Assembly (NCBI RefSeq): GCF_003231305.1 | Contig: NZ_QKVM01000059.1 | Location: 1-39,513 of the forward strand | Length of the DNA: 39,513 bases | Source: Pseudomonas sichuanensis | GTDB taxonomy: Bacteria > Pseudomonadota > Gammaproteobacteria > Pseudomonadales > Pseudomonadaceae | Direction: 5' to 3' | In this document: in pieces, positions 1 through 10,267 of the stretch | How positions within the stretch are numbered: the stretch's first letter is position 1 | Layout of the letters: the number at the start of each line of letters is the position of its first letter | Notes under the pieces: generated by a model | Databases searched by the model: none | Told to the model about the DNA's origin: nothing | Seen by the model: only the letters and a program-made list of their open reading frames with translations | Made by a program: the position numbers and the translations under genes

Positions 1-65
1 ATTTCCGAGAAACTCGTTTAGCTTCAACCGCTTAACTCGCTGCGATCTCTCGTAGCGGGAGGCGA

Positions 66-93
66 ATCATACAGCGTTACAACCTGCTGTCAA
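66..93 (-). promoter_or_regulatory. rRNA operon promoter, proximal copy
   Basis: Read leftward, a perfect -35 TTGACA (93-88) and -10 TATGAT (71-66) are 16 bases apart. An A-run (GAAAAAA) lies just upstream and the discriminator TCGCCTCCC is GC-rich. The following leader to base 1 has no open reading frame of note. The sequence resembles the leader region ahead of 16S rRNA in Pseudomonas. In P. aeruginosa an rRNA operon adjoins the msrPQ homologues, which supports the reading. Confidence 0.62.
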
Positions 94-209
94 CCACCTT
101 TTTTCACCGCTGCCGATCGTGAGACCGAAACGCTTCCGGAGCTTTCGAATTGCTTAACTCATTGATTTTCAAGGAGTTTTGCGTTCCGTTGTCGCTGGAA
201 GTGGGGCGC

Positions 210-237
210 ATTATAAGGGGATCTGAAACCCCGTCAA
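210..237 (-). promoter_or_regulatory. rRNA operon promoter, upstream copy
   Basis: Read leftward, a -35 TTGACG (237-232) and a perfect -10 TATAAT (215-210) are separated by 16 bases and followed by a GC-rich discriminator (GCGCCCCA). AT-rich sequence at about 240-265 precedes it and could be an UP element. This layout is typical of stringently controlled rRNA promoters. The gene it serves lies beyond the left edge, so the rRNA identity is inferred. Confidence 0.6.
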
Positions 238-306
238 CCTTTAATTTCAGGAAATTGAAATACAGGAGAACGACCGGCTAAAGACGGCAAGACAGCCACC
301 CCACGC

Positions 307-917
307 TCAGGCCGCCCTCTTACGCCCTCCCGCAAACCTGGGCACTCGCTTCGCCACCGCCGGAATTCGCAGCACCATCAGCAACACCCCTACCCCTGCA
401 TAGATGGCCCACTCCTTCAAATCTGAACGCACGATCCACAAGAAATGCAGCAACCCCAACCCAAGAATCACATACACCAGCTTGTGCAGCTTCTTCCAAC
501 GCGCCCCTAGCCGCCTCTGACTGTAGCGATTGGAGGTGACCGCCAACGCCAGCAACCCAAGGAAACCCAACGCGCCGACAATGATGTACGGCCGCTTGCG
601 CAGCTCAACCCCCAGCTGCCCCCAATCCAGGCCCAGGATGAAAACCATATAAGAAGTCATGTGCAGCACTATATAAGCAAAGCTCCACAACCCCAGCTGC
701 CGGCGCACTACGATCCAGCCCGACCACCCTGTCAATTTCTGCAGTGGCGTCATGCTCAAGGTAATCAATAGAAAGACCAACGCCCCCAGCCCAAGCCGAT
801 CCACCAGGATCTTGCCCGGGTCTGGATCGAGCAGCCCCGTCGCCGCCTGATACAGCCACCAGGCAGGAAACAGGCAGCCGAGTACAAAGATCGCCAATCG
901 CAACCAGGGATAACGCA

Positions 918-918
<1 letters not shown>
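307..918 (-). CDS. msrQ: MsrQ, haem-binding membrane subunit of methionine sulfoxide reductase
   Basis: A 203-residue integral membrane protein of the YedZ/MsrQ ferric-reductase-like family. It passes electrons from the respiratory quinone pool through b-type haem to periplasmic MsrP, which repairs oxidised methionines in envelope proteins. About five or six hydrophobic spans are visible. Candidate haem-ligand histidines lie in the segments GLWSFAYIVLHMTSYMV and KLHKLVYVILGLGLLHFLW. The ATG at 918 overlaps the msrP stop as TGATG, which decides the start over a TTG one codon upstream and indicates translational coupling. The C-terminus is basic (GGRKRAA). Identity is secure from the pairing with msrP and the family sequence. 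Confidence 0.93.
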
Positions 919-1931
<1,013 letters not shown>

Positions 1932-2005
1932 GACGGCTCCACAGTACGGGCAACTGATGTACCCGTAAGACTATGGAGCCGGCAGGTTATTCCACGATTA
2001 AATCT

Positions 2006-2857
2006 TCATGAGGTTTTACGACGACCGCGCAGCAGGTACTGCAGCGGGCCGGAAACCGCGTAAGCGAGGAAGATCAGCAGCAGGATGCGGGGTGGGTCGC
2101 TGAACACTACGGCGAACACCAGCACCACGGCCAGGATCGCAACAAAGGGCACACGCCCCTTGAGATCCAGCTCCTTGAAGCTGTTGTACTTGATGTTGCT
2201 GACCATCAGCATGCCGGCAGCGGCTACCAGCAATGCCACCAGGAACGACAGCTTGGAACCCTGGATACCGAAATCGCTGAACGCCCACACCGTACCAGCC
2301 ACAACACCAGCCGCGGCCGGGCTGGCCAAGCCGATGAAGTAGCGCTTGTCGGCGGTACCGACCTGGGTGTTGAAACGCGCCAGGCGCAGTGCAGCACCGG
2401 CCACATAGATGAAGGCGACCATCCAGCCGACCTTGCCCATGTCGCCCAGTGCCCAGCCGAAGGCCAACAAGGCCGGCGCCACGCCGAAGGCGACCATGTC
2501 CGACAGCGAGTCGTACTCGGCACCGAAGGCGCTCTGGGTGTTGGTCATGCGCGCTACACGGCCATCGAGGCCGTCGAGCACCATGGCGACGAAGATCGCG
2601 ATGGCGGCGAAGGCGAAGTACTTGCTCGCTTCGCGTGGATCACCAGCGCTCAGCGCGCTCTGCGCACTCATCGAACTGATGATGGAATAAAAGCCGGCAA
2701 ACAGGTTGGCAGTGGTGAACAGGTTGGGCAGCAGGTAGATGCCGCGGTGACGGACCTTGCGGCCTTCGGCGTCATGCCCTTCTTCGACATGCTCATCGAT
2801 CGGTAGCAGGCTTTCGGCGTCGGAGGGCTTGTTCGGCTCTTCGGGACGTTCGCTCAT
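2006..2857 (-). CDS. pssA: CDP-diacylglycerol-serine O-phosphatidyltransferase
   Basis: A membrane enzyme joining serine to CDP-diacylglycerol to make phosphatidylserine, the precursor of phosphatidylethanolamine. The CDP-alcohol phosphotransferase signature DG-x2-AR-x8-G-x3-D-x3-D is complete: DGRVAR, then G, then the aspartates of EYDSLSD. Several membrane spans follow. I take the ATG at 2857 (MSERPEEPNK, 283 residues). The frame stays open upstream to 3052, but that part runs through the ilvC terminator and the promoter region and is unlikely to be translated. The acidic N-terminus of about 45 residues is typical of Pseudomonas type II PssA. An ilvC terminator upstream means it is probably transcribed from its own promoter. 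Confidence 0.95.
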   Translation of the reverse strand: MSERPEEPNKPSDAESLLPIDEHVEEGHDAEGRKVRHRGIYLLPNLFTTANLFAGFYSIISSMSAQSALSAGDPREASKYFAFAAIAIFVAMVLDGLDGRVARMTNTQSAFGAEYDSLSDMVAFGVAPALLAFGWALGDMGKVGWMVAFIYVAGAALRLARFNTQVGTADKRYFIGLASPAAAGVVAGTVWAFSDFGIQGSKLSFLVALLVAAAGMLMVSNIKYNSFKELDLKGRVPFVAILAVVLVFAVVFSDPPRILLLIFLAYAVSGPLQYLLRGRRKTS

Positions 2858-2936
2858 GAAAAGTACCTTGCAACGGGGGTGGAATATGTTCGACACGGGC
2901 TCGCGAAACGGGTTCTGACGGCGAGCCACTGGTCGC

Positions 2937-2945
2937 TTTATACCA
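2937..2945 (-). promoter_or_regulatory. candidate extended -10 promoter for pssA
   Basis: Read leftward the sequence is TGGTATAAA, an extended -10 element (TGnTATAAT type), 80 bases before the pssA ATG and downstream of the ilvC terminator. The -35 region is poor, as is common for extended -10 promoters. Not experimentally supported here. Confidence 0.45.
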
Positions 2946-2964
2946 GAAGCCGGCCGCGCAAACG

Positions 2965-2991
2965 AAAAAACGCGGCCGAAGCCGCGTTTTT
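2965..2991 (-). terminator. intrinsic terminator of the ilv operon
   Basis: The inverted repeat AAAAACGCGGC / GCCGCGTTTTT has a 4-base loop and lies 19 bases past the ilvC stop. Read leftward it is a GC stem followed by a T-run. Its A-run/T-run symmetry could let it work in both directions. It separates ilvC from pssA transcription. Confidence 0.85.
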
Positions 2992-3009
2992 CATTTAGCC
3001 AAGCAAGAC

Positions 3010-4026
<1,017 letters not shown>

Positions 4027-4080
4027 GAAATACCCCTGGTTATATCTCGGCCCCTGCGGAGCCATCGCTAATTTTTGAAG

Positions 4081-4572
4081 TTAGATGCTGAGCACTTTGT
4101 CGCCACGGGCAATGCCGGTGACGCCACTGCGCACGGTTTCGAGAATCGATGCGGTGCCGATGGCCTGGATGAAGCTGTCCAGTTTGTCGCTGGTGCCGCT
4201 CAGCTGCACGGTGTACACGCTGGCGGTCACATCGACGATCTGGCCACGGAAGATATCCGTGGTGCGCTTGATCTCGGCGCGCTGGGCACCGGTGGCCTTG
4301 ACCTTGACCAGCATCAGCTCGCGCTCGATGTGAGCGCTTTCCGACAGGTCGACCAGCTTGACCACTTCGACCAGCTTGTTCAGGTTCTTGGTGATCTGTT
4401 CGATCACTTCATCATGGCCGACGGTGGTCAACGTCAGGCGCGACAGGGTCGGGTCTTCGGTCGGAGCCACGGTCAGGCTTTCGATGTTGTAGTTGCGCTG
4501 GGAGAACAGGCCGACCACGCGAGACAAGGCACCGGGTTCGTTTTCCAGCAGCAGGGAAATGATGTGCCGCAT
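4081..4572 (-). CDS. ilvN: acetolactate synthase small (regulatory) subunit
   Basis: A 163-residue regulatory subunit (also called ilvH) that binds the large subunit, stimulates it and gives feedback inhibition by valine. The N-terminal ACT domain is recognisable from MRHIISLLLENEPGALSRVV and ends near residue 75. The C-terminal half is the ALS small-subunit domain. Its ATG begins one base after the ilvI stop, so the two subunits are probably made in a coupled ratio. Confidence 0.96.
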   Translation of the reverse strand: MRHIISLLLENEPGALSRVVGLFSQRNYNIESLTVAPTEDPTLSRLTLTTVGHDEVIEQITKNLNKLVEVVKLVDLSESAHIERELMLVKVKATGAQRAEIKRTTDIFRGQIVDVTASVYTVQLSGTSDKLDSFIQAIGTASILETVRSGVTGIARGDKVLSI

Positions 4573-4573
4573 A

Positions 4574-6298
4574 TCAGGTACGCTCCGTCTTGCTCAGCCA
4601 CATGTCACGCATCGAGCCATCCTTGATCTGCATCGGATAGACGTGCTCGGTACGGTCGATCGCGATGTCGATGAAGACCAGCCGGTCCTTCATGGCAAAC
4701 GCTTCTTCCAGCTTCGGCTTGAGGTCCTTAAGGCTGGTGATGCGGATACCCACATGACCATAGGCCTCGGCCAGCTTGACGAAGTCAGGCAGCGACTCGA
4801 CATAGGAATGCGAGTGGCGACCGTTGTAAGCCATGTCCTGCCACTGGCGGACCATGCCCAACACACCGTTGTTCATGTTGACGATCTTCACCGGCAGGCC
4901 GTACTGCATGCAGGTGGACAGCTCCTGGATGTTCATCTGGATGCTGCCTTCGCCAGTGACGCAGGCCACGTCATGATCCGGGAAGTTGAGCTTGATGCCC
5001 ATGGCCGCCGGGAAACCGAAGCCCATGGTGCCCAGGCCACCGGAGTTGATCCAGCGGTTGGGTTTGTTGAAGCGGTAGTACTGCGCCGCGAACATCTGGT
5101 GCTGGCCCACGTCGGAGGTGACGAAGGCATCGCCCTTGGTCACTTCGCACAGCGTCTCGATGACCTGCTGCGGTTTGATGACGTTGCCGTCGCCCTTGTC
5201 GTAAGGGAACAGGCCACCGTCGCCACGCCATTCGTCGATCTGCTTCCACCAGGCATCCAGCGCCGCCTTGTCCGGCTGCTCGCCGATTTCCTTGAGGATG
5301 CCGAGCATTTCGTTGAGCACGCTTTCGACCGGGCCGACGATCGGCACGTCGGCCTTGATCATCTTCGAGATCGACGCCGGGTCGATGTCGATATGGATGA
5401 TCTTGGCGTTCGGGCAGAACTTGGCCGGGCCGTTGACCACGCGGTCGTCAAAACGCACGCCGACGGCGAAGATCACATCGGCATTGTGCATCGCCAGGTT
5501 GGCGGTGTAGCTGCCGTGCATGCCGAGCATGCCGAGGAACTGGCGGTCGGTACCCGGGAAGCCACCGAGGCCCATGAGGGTATTGGTGACCGGCAGGTTC
5601 AGCGACTTGGCGATTTCGGTGAGGGCTTCGGAGCCACCGCCGAGGATGACGCCACCGCCGGAGTAGACGATCGGGCGCTTGGCCGCCAGGAGCATTTCGG
5701 CTGCCTTGCGGATCTGGCCGGAGTGACCACGTACAGCCGGGCTATACGAGCGCAGTTTGACCTTTTTCGGGTAGATGTACTCGAACTTCTCAGCCGGGTT
5801 GGTCATATCTTTTGGAATGTCGACCACGACCGGGCCGGGACGGCCGGATTGCGCAAGATAGAAAGCTTTTTTCAGAACTTCCGGGATTTCCGAAGCATGC
5901 TTGACCATGAAGCTGTGCTTCACGATCGGCCGGGAAATGCCGATCATGTCGGTTTCCTGGAAGGCATCGGTGCCGACCATGGTGCTGGGCACCTGGCCAG
6001 ACAGGATGACCATCGGAATGGAATCCATGTAAGCGGTGGCAATGCCGGTGATGGCATTGGTCGCACCTGGGCCGGAAGTCACCAGTACCACGCCGGCCTT
6101 GCCGGTGGCACGGGCGTAACCGTCCGCCATATGGGTGGCAGCCTGTTCGTGACGGACCAGGATGTGCTGGACTTCCGGTTCCTTGAACAGAGCATCGTAA
6201 ACATGAAGGAGAGCACCGCCAGGGTACCCGTAGATGTGCTTAACGCCCTCGTCACGCAAGAAGCGGACGACCATCTCAGCGCCAGATAAAAGCTCCAC
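4574..6298 (-). CDS. ilvI: acetolactate synthase large (catalytic) subunit
   Basis: A thiamine-diphosphate enzyme condensing two pyruvates, or pyruvate and 2-ketobutyrate, in the first committed step of valine/leucine/isoleucine synthesis. It shows the N-terminal TPP domain with the catalytic glutamate in VRHEQAATHMADGYARATG, the central FAD-type domain, and the C-terminal TPP-binding domain (GEGSIQMNIQEL, NNGVLGMVRQWQ). Two GTG codons compete as start. The one at 6298 lies 8 bases after AGAGG and gives 574 residues, the usual Pseudomonas length. The one at 6307 overlaps that ribosome site, so I reject it. It is the first gene of the ilv operon; I see no Ile/Val/Leu-rich attenuation leader upstream. 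Confidence 0.96.
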   Translation of the reverse strand: MELLSGAEMVVRFLRDEGVKHIYGYPGGALLHVYDALFKEPEVQHILVRHEQAATHMADGYARATGKAGVVLVTSGPGATNAITGIATAYMDSIPMVILSGQVPSTMVGTDAFQETDMIGISRPIVKHSFMVKHASEIPEVLKKAFYLAQSGRPGPVVVDIPKDMTNPAEKFEYIYPKKVKLRSYSPAVRGHSGQIRKAAEMLLAAKRPIVYSGGGVILGGGSEALTEIAKSLNLPVTNTLMGLGGFPGTDRQFLGMLGMHGSYTANLAMHNADVIFAVGVRFDDRVVNGPAKFCPNAKIIHIDIDPASISKMIKADVPIVGPVESVLNEMLGILKEIGEQPDKAALDAWWKQIDEWRGDGGLFPYDKGDGNVIKPQQVIETLCEVTKGDAFVTSDVGQHQMFAAQYYRFNKPNRWINSGGLGTMGFGFPAAMGIKLNFPDHDVACVTGEGSIQMNIQELSTCMQYGLPVKIVNMNNGVLGMVRQWQDMAYNGRHSHSYVESLPDFVKLAEAYGHVGIRITSLKDLKPKLEEAFAMKDRLVFIDIAIDRTEHVYPMQIKDGSMRDMWLSKTERT

Positions 6299-6491
6299 GT
6301 TGTTCACCTCTAAAACGCCAGAATACCGTCCTCACTGGACGGGTCTTATTAGGTTTACTGCCAAGCAGAGCATGAGCGAACGTCAGCACTGACTGAGCAA
6401 GTATTGGGAATGCCCTGGTGTGTTGCGGGCTTTCCCACCCAGCGCGAGGTAACGCGTTGCGGGGTGTTACAAGTCGGCGCGGGTGTGCGCC

Positions 6492-6659
6492 TCATGATCT
6501 GCTTAGCGGGTCTGCTTCTGGCAGTCCCTCTACAGCGGAATCTGGATTCTTGTGATTTGGCGCCAACAAGTCAAGAAAAATTATTGCCAATTTTTCCGTA
6601 AGATGAATCGCCAGCACCACTAAAAAGGCGAGCAGCAGCAGAACAATAAAGATTTCCAT
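6492..6659 (-). CDS. doubtful small single-span membrane protein
   Basis: A 55-codon frame beginning MEIFIVLLLLAFLVVLAIHL: one strong hydrophobic helix and then a polar tail (NHKNPDSAVEGL). I do not recognise the family. The ATG is immediately preceded by the T-run of the yqcC terminator and has no Shine-Dalgarno sequence, so translation would need terminator read-through or a start inside the hairpin. Codon use gives no decisive help at this length. It may be a real small membrane protein or a chance frame in the intergenic region. Confidence 0.25.
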   Translation of the reverse strand: MEIFIVLLLLAFLVVLAIHLTEKLAIIFLDLLAPNHKNPDSAVEGLPEADPLSRS

Positions 6660-6686
6660 AAAAAAGGGCCACAATCTGCGGCCCTT
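6658..6686 (-). terminator. terminator after yqcC-like gene
   Basis: Read leftward: AAGGGCCGC, a 5-base loop, GTGGCCCTT, then a run of T. The stem is perfect apart from one G-U wobble. It lies 20 bases past the stop at 6706 and closes the mrcB-lpoP-yqcC operon. Confidence 0.85.
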
Positions 6687-6705
6687 AAAGGAAAAAGAGA
6701 AGAAA

Positions 6706-7035
6706 TCAGGCGGAAGGCGCGATCAATTGATCGAATTCTGCCAACAGCCGCCGTAACACGCGGCTTTGTTCCGGGCGATCGACAAACACCGTCTCGGCCA
6801 TCACCAGGATGCCCGAGGCGCTCGGCAACGCCAGCCCATGTTCCAGGATCAGCTTCATGCGTGGCAGGAAGATCCACTGCAGCCACTGCTCGAAGCTCAT
6901 GCTGTCCACCGCGAACGGCACTGTGCTGGCCAGCATCTCGTCGCTGGGCGTATCAGCGCTCCACCAGCCCTGCACCTTGAGCTCTTGCTCGATCAGCAGC
7001 AGATGGTCGGCGATATCGAGAATGCGCTGTTCCAT
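6706..7035 (-). CDS. YqcC-like (DUF446) protein
   Basis: A 109-residue small soluble protein of the DUF446/YqcC family, with the family pattern around WWSADTPSDEMLASTVPF and FEQWLQWIFLPRM. Its biochemical role is unknown. The fold is expected to be all-helical. The ATG at 7035 overlaps the stop of lpoP as TGATG, so the two are translationally coupled. A longer in-frame extension upstream is the shadow of lpoP. Its fixed place behind mrcB and lpoP, followed by a terminator, makes it the last cistron of a peptidoglycan-synthesis operon. That context is suggestive but does not show that it acts on the cell wall. Confidence 0.85.
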   Translation of the reverse strand: MEQRILDIADHLLLIEQELKVQGWWSADTPSDEMLASTVPFAVDSMSFEQWLQWIFLPRMKLILEHGLALPSASGILVMAETVFVDRPEQSRVLRRLLAEFDQLIAPSA

Positions 7036-7802
7036 CACAGGTTGACCCGCGCCTTCTGCCGCGCCAGCGCAGCACCGGCGCTGTCGCCCTGCTTCTCGCG
7101 GGCCTGGGCGATGGTGTTCCACAACTGAGCCTGAAGGTCTGGGCGGCCGTTGGCGTAGGTCAGCGCGCGACGGGCCAGTTGCTCGGACTGCGCCGCGTCA
7201 CCTTGCGACAGGCGCACCTGGGCCAGGCGGAACAGCACCTGCGGCTCGCGCGGGGCGATGCGCTGGGCACGCTCCAGGCTCGAAGCGGCGCCGTTGAAGT
7301 CACCACTGCCCTGCTGCTGCTGGGCAGTGGTCAGCAGCGCCAACACCGGGCCATCGAGTTGCTCGTCGGCGGACAGGCCACCGCTGTTGGCGCGCGGGAT
7401 GCCGGTCGGCGCCTGGGTGACCGCCGGAGGATTGCTCATCGAGGCGATGTCGAACGGCTCATCGGCCACCGGGTTGGGGTTGCTGGTGATGGGGCCGGTG
7501 CTGATCGGGCCCGGGGTGATCGGGCCGCTGCTGACCGGGCCCGGCGTGATCGGCCCGGTGCTGATCGGCGCGCCGCCGGTCCCTTGCGGGATCATCACGG
7601 TGACGCCGCCGTCTTCGGGCAACGACTGGGCCTGGCTGCTGCCGCCACTGGTCGGGTAGGCCGAAGTGCGCTTGGCCTGGACCCGCTCACTGTTGGAAAC
7701 CCGGGTGCTCGAATCCACCACCGGGATGTTGCCACGCGGGACGCTGGAGCAGCCTTGCAGCACGGCTACCGCGGTCAAGGCAGGAATCCACCACTTCTTC
7801 AC
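7035..7802 (-). CDS. lpoP: LpoP-like lipoprotein activator of PBP1b
   Basis: A 255-residue outer-membrane lipoprotein. The signal peptide MKKWWIPALTAVAVLQGC ends in the lipobox LQGC, with acylated C18. A flexible region rich in Ser/Pro/Gly follows, with five GPxxx pentapeptides at residues 83-107. The C-terminal half (from about residue 130) holds TPR helices (DGPVLALLTTAQQQQGSGDF, EPQVLFRLAQVRLSQGDAA). In P. aeruginosa the TPR lipoprotein next to the PBP1b gene is LpoP, needed for PBP1b activity. This gene has the same architecture and sits 26 bases after mrcB, so I assign it by architecture and synteny. It would reach across the periplasm through the Pro-rich linker to stimulate the synthase. 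Confidence 0.85.
   Translation of the reverse strand: MKKWWIPALTAVAVLQGCSSVPRGNIPVVDSSTRVSNSERVQAKRTSAYPTSGGSSQAQSLPEDGGVTVMIPQGTGGAPISTGPITPGPVSSGPITPGPISTGPITSNPNPVADEPFDIASMSNPPAVTQAPTGIPRANSGGLSADEQLDGPVLALLTTAQQQQGSGDFNGAASSLERAQRIAPREPQVLFRLAQVRLSQGDAAQSEQLARRALTYANGRPDLQAQLWNTIAQAREKQGDSAGAALARQKARVNL
7482..7556 (-). repeat. five-copy 15-bp tandem repeat encoding GPxxx
   Basis: Within lpoP, five imperfect 15-base units encode GPITP GPVSS GPITP GPIST GPITS. The units alternate strong GGGCC/GATC-containing words, so slippage could change copy number and so the length of the lipoprotein linker. Confidence 0.8.
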
Positions 7803-7828
7803 TTCACACCCTCTTCAAAAGCTCGTGC

Positions 7829-10150
7829 TCAATTCATCCACCCCTTGACCCAGTCCATGACCTGCTCGGCCGGGTTCTGTTCGCCACCACAGGTGGCGCC
7901 AGCGGGCGGTTCGCTGCCGCGAATATACGGCATCTGCACCGCTCCCGGACAGCTACCGTCGGAACCCTGGCCACTGTAAGGGTCGATCCAGGCCTGCACC
8001 ACGTTGTCGGGTTGCGGCATGTCCAGCGGCAGCGGGTCGGCCTTCTTCATGAAGCTGGTCCACACCTGCAGCGCGCCGGTGGCACCGGTGAACGGCGTCT
8101 TGCCGTTGTCGTCGCGGCCCAGCCAGACCACGGCCAGCAAGTCCTGGCTGAAGCCGGAGAACCAACTGTCGCGCGAGTCGTTACTGGTGCCGGTCTTGCC
8201 CGCCAGCGTCAGCGAGCTGGGCAGCACGCTATACACCGAACGCCCGGTACCTTCACGCATTACCCGCTGCATGGCGTTCTGCACCAGATAAATGGAGCCG
8301 GGGTCGAAGGTTTGCTGGATCTGGAACGGGTAGCGCTTGAGCGGCTCGCCTTCGGCGGTGAGCACGCTGCGAATGCCGCGCATCGGTGTGTTGAAGCCAC
8401 CGTTGGCGATGGTCTGGTACATGGTCGCAACCTGCATCGGCGACATGCCGCCAGCGCCCAGCAGCATCGACGGGAACGCCGGCCAGTCGACCTGCACGCC
8501 CAGGCGGCCGATGGTCTTGATCACGTTCGGCACGCCCACTTCCAGGCCGAGCTTGGCGGTCGACAGGTTGTAGGAGTTGGCCAGGCCCTGGTACAGGTAG
8601 ATGGTGCCATGCGGACGGCGATCGTAGTTCTGCGGGCGCCACACTTGGCCGTCGGCGCCTTTGACCGAGAACGGCTCGTCCTGCACCCGGGTGGTCAGGC
8701 TGTACTTGCTCGGTTGCTCAAGCGCGGTGAGGTAGACCGCCGGCTTGACCAGCGAGCCGATCGGCCGCACCGCGTCGATGGCACGGTTGAAGCCGGCAAA
8801 GCCCGATTGACGGCTGCCGATCAGCGCCTGCACCTCGCCGGTTTCCGGGTTGGTGACGACCATCGCCGACTCGACCTCGTCGGCACCCTTGCGCCCGGCC
8901 AAGCGCTTGAACGTCTCGCTCATGGCGGTTTCGGCCTTCATCTGCAGGATCGGGTCGAAACTGGTGAAGATGCGCAGGCCTTCTTCGGTCAAGTCTTCGT
9001 CGCGGTAGTCCTGGCGCAGCTGGCGCTTGACCAGGTCGAGGAACGCCGGGAACGAGCTGTCGGCCAGGCTGCCGCGCTTGGTCACGCCCAGCGGCATCTT
9101 CTTCGCAGCATCGATCACTTCCTGGCTGGCCACGCCCTGCTCGGCCAGCAGGTCGAGCACCAGGTTGCGGCGCTGCAGGGCGCGCTCGGGGTAACGACGC
9201 GGGTTGTAGTAGGACGGCCCCTTGACCATGCCCACCAGCAAGGCAATCTGGTGCAGTTTGAGCTCTTGCAGCGGCTGGCTGAAGAAGAACTGGCTGGCCA
9301 GGCCGAAACCGTGCACCGCGCGCTGGCCGTCCTGGCCGACGAATACTTCGTTCAGGTACGCCTCAAGGATCTCGCGCTTGTCGTAGTGCATCTCCAGCAG
9401 CACGGCCATCATGGCCTCGGTCAGTTTGCGGCTGAGGCTGCGTTCGTTGGTGAGGAAGAAGTTCTTCACCAACTGCTGGGTCAGGGTACTGCCGCCCTGA
9501 CGCATGGCGCCCGAGGAAGTGTTCACCCAGATGGCGCGGGCAATGGACTTGGGCGATACGCCAAAGTGGCTGTAGAAATCGCGGTCTTCCGTGGCGATCA
9601 GGGTCTCCAGCAGGTACGGCGGTACCTGGTCGATCTTGATCAGGATGCGGTCTTCAAGATTCTTCGGGTAGATGCCGCCGATCATCAGCGGCTCCAGGCG
9701 CACCACGTCGAGCTTGCCGCCGTTGGCACCGCTGAGCCCCGCAACGTAATCACCGGAGAAACGCACACGCACGAACTGCGCCGGCTCCATGCCTTCATAG
9801 AACTGGAAGCCGCGGGTATTGAGGTCGACGTTGTTACCATTGATCGACGCCGCGCCCGGGCCATTGGCCGCACTCTCGCGACGGTAGCCGAGGGCATCGA
9901 GCTCGGTGAGGAAGTCGTTTTTGCTCAGCTTCTGGCCGACGAACAGCTCCAGCGGCCGGGCATACACCTTGGCCGGAATGGTCCAGCGCTTGCCGGAAAA
10001 CTTCTCCTGCACAGTCGCATCGAGGTAGACCGCAAAACCGGCGATCAGGACAAGGCCGACCAGGCTGAGCTTGAGTGCCCAGCCCAACCAGGCGCGCGCA
10101 CGGCCGGTCGGCTGCTTTTTAGGGGGGCGGGAATTTCGGGTACGAGTCAT
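7829..10150 (-). CDS. mrcB: penicillin-binding protein 1B, bifunctional peptidoglycan synthase
   Basis: A 773-residue class A PBP of the inner membrane that polymerises lipid II and crosslinks peptides. Order: a short basic cytoplasmic tail (residues 1-22), one membrane span (about 23-43), and a UB2H-like docking domain (about 60-155). Next is a GT51 glycosyltransferase with E188 in EDRDFYSHFG and RQGGSTLTQQLVKNFFL at 218-233. The transpeptidase follows, with S466-L-V-K469, S526-Y-N528 and K652-T-G654. The C-terminal tail has a Cys pair (C734, C754) that could form a disulfide. All catalytic motifs are intact. It heads the mrcB-lpoP-yqcC operon. Confidence 0.97.
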   Translation of the reverse strand: MTRTRNSRPPKKQPTGRARAWLGWALKLSLVGLVLIAGFAVYLDATVQEKFSGKRWTIPAKVYARPLELFVGQKLSKNDFLTELDALGYRRESAANGPGAASINGNNVDLNTRGFQFYEGMEPAQFVRVRFSGDYVAGLSGANGGKLDVVRLEPLMIGGIYPKNLEDRILIKIDQVPPYLLETLIATEDRDFYSHFGVSPKSIARAIWVNTSSGAMRQGGSTLTQQLVKNFFLTNERSLSRKLTEAMMAVLLEMHYDKREILEAYLNEVFVGQDGQRAVHGFGLASQFFFSQPLQELKLHQIALLVGMVKGPSYYNPRRYPERALQRRNLVLDLLAEQGVASQEVIDAAKKMPLGVTKRGSLADSSFPAFLDLVKRQLRQDYRDEDLTEEGLRIFTSFDPILQMKAETAMSETFKRLAGRKGADEVESAMVVTNPETGEVQALIGSRQSGFAGFNRAIDAVRPIGSLVKPAVYLTALEQPSKYSLTTRVQDEPFSVKGADGQVWRPQNYDRRPHGTIYLYQGLANSYNLSTAKLGLEVGVPNVIKTIGRLGVQVDWPAFPSMLLGAGGMSPMQVATMYQTIANGGFNTPMRGIRSVLTAEGEPLKRYPFQIQQTFDPGSIYLVQNAMQRVMREGTGRSVYSVLPSSLTLAGKTGTSNDSRDSWFSGFSQDLLAVVWLGRDDNGKTPFTGATGALQVWTSFMKKADPLPLDMPQPDNVVQAWIDPYSGQGSDGSCPGAVQMPYIRGSEPPAGATCGGEQNPAEQVMDWVKGWMN

Positions 10151-10202
10151 GGCGGCGGAGTATACGCACTTTCAAAAAGGGAGGCAGGCGCCCACAGGCG
10201 GT

Positions 10203-10230
10203 TTGCAGGGACGTCACCATTGACCATAAT
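10203..10230 (+). promoter_or_regulatory. weak candidate sigma70 promoter for the kinase gene
   Basis: TTGCAG and CATAAT are separated by 16 bases, ending 37 bases before the GTG start at 10268, in the divergent region shared with mrcB. The match is only moderate. Confidence 0.35.
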
Positions 10231-10267
10231 GGCGCCTTCGAATTCCCTGACCCCAAAAGGATCACTT

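Noticed and set aside
4493..6289. 598-codon open frame on the plus strand opposite ilvI
   Set aside because: Antisense shadow of a high-GC gene: His/Asp/Arg-rich, low-complexity translation, no family resemblance, and ilvI on the other strand is certain.
6301..6490. Ile/Val/Leu attenuator leader ahead of ilvI
   Set aside because: The only short frame on that strand (about 46 codons from near 6495) is not rich in branched-chain residues, and no terminator/antiterminator pair is evident.
8012..10267. In-frame upstream extension of the phosphotransferase/kinase gene to 1272 codons
   Set aside because: It lies entirely antisense to mrcB, has no recognisable domain, and a GTG with a good ribosome site exists at 10268.
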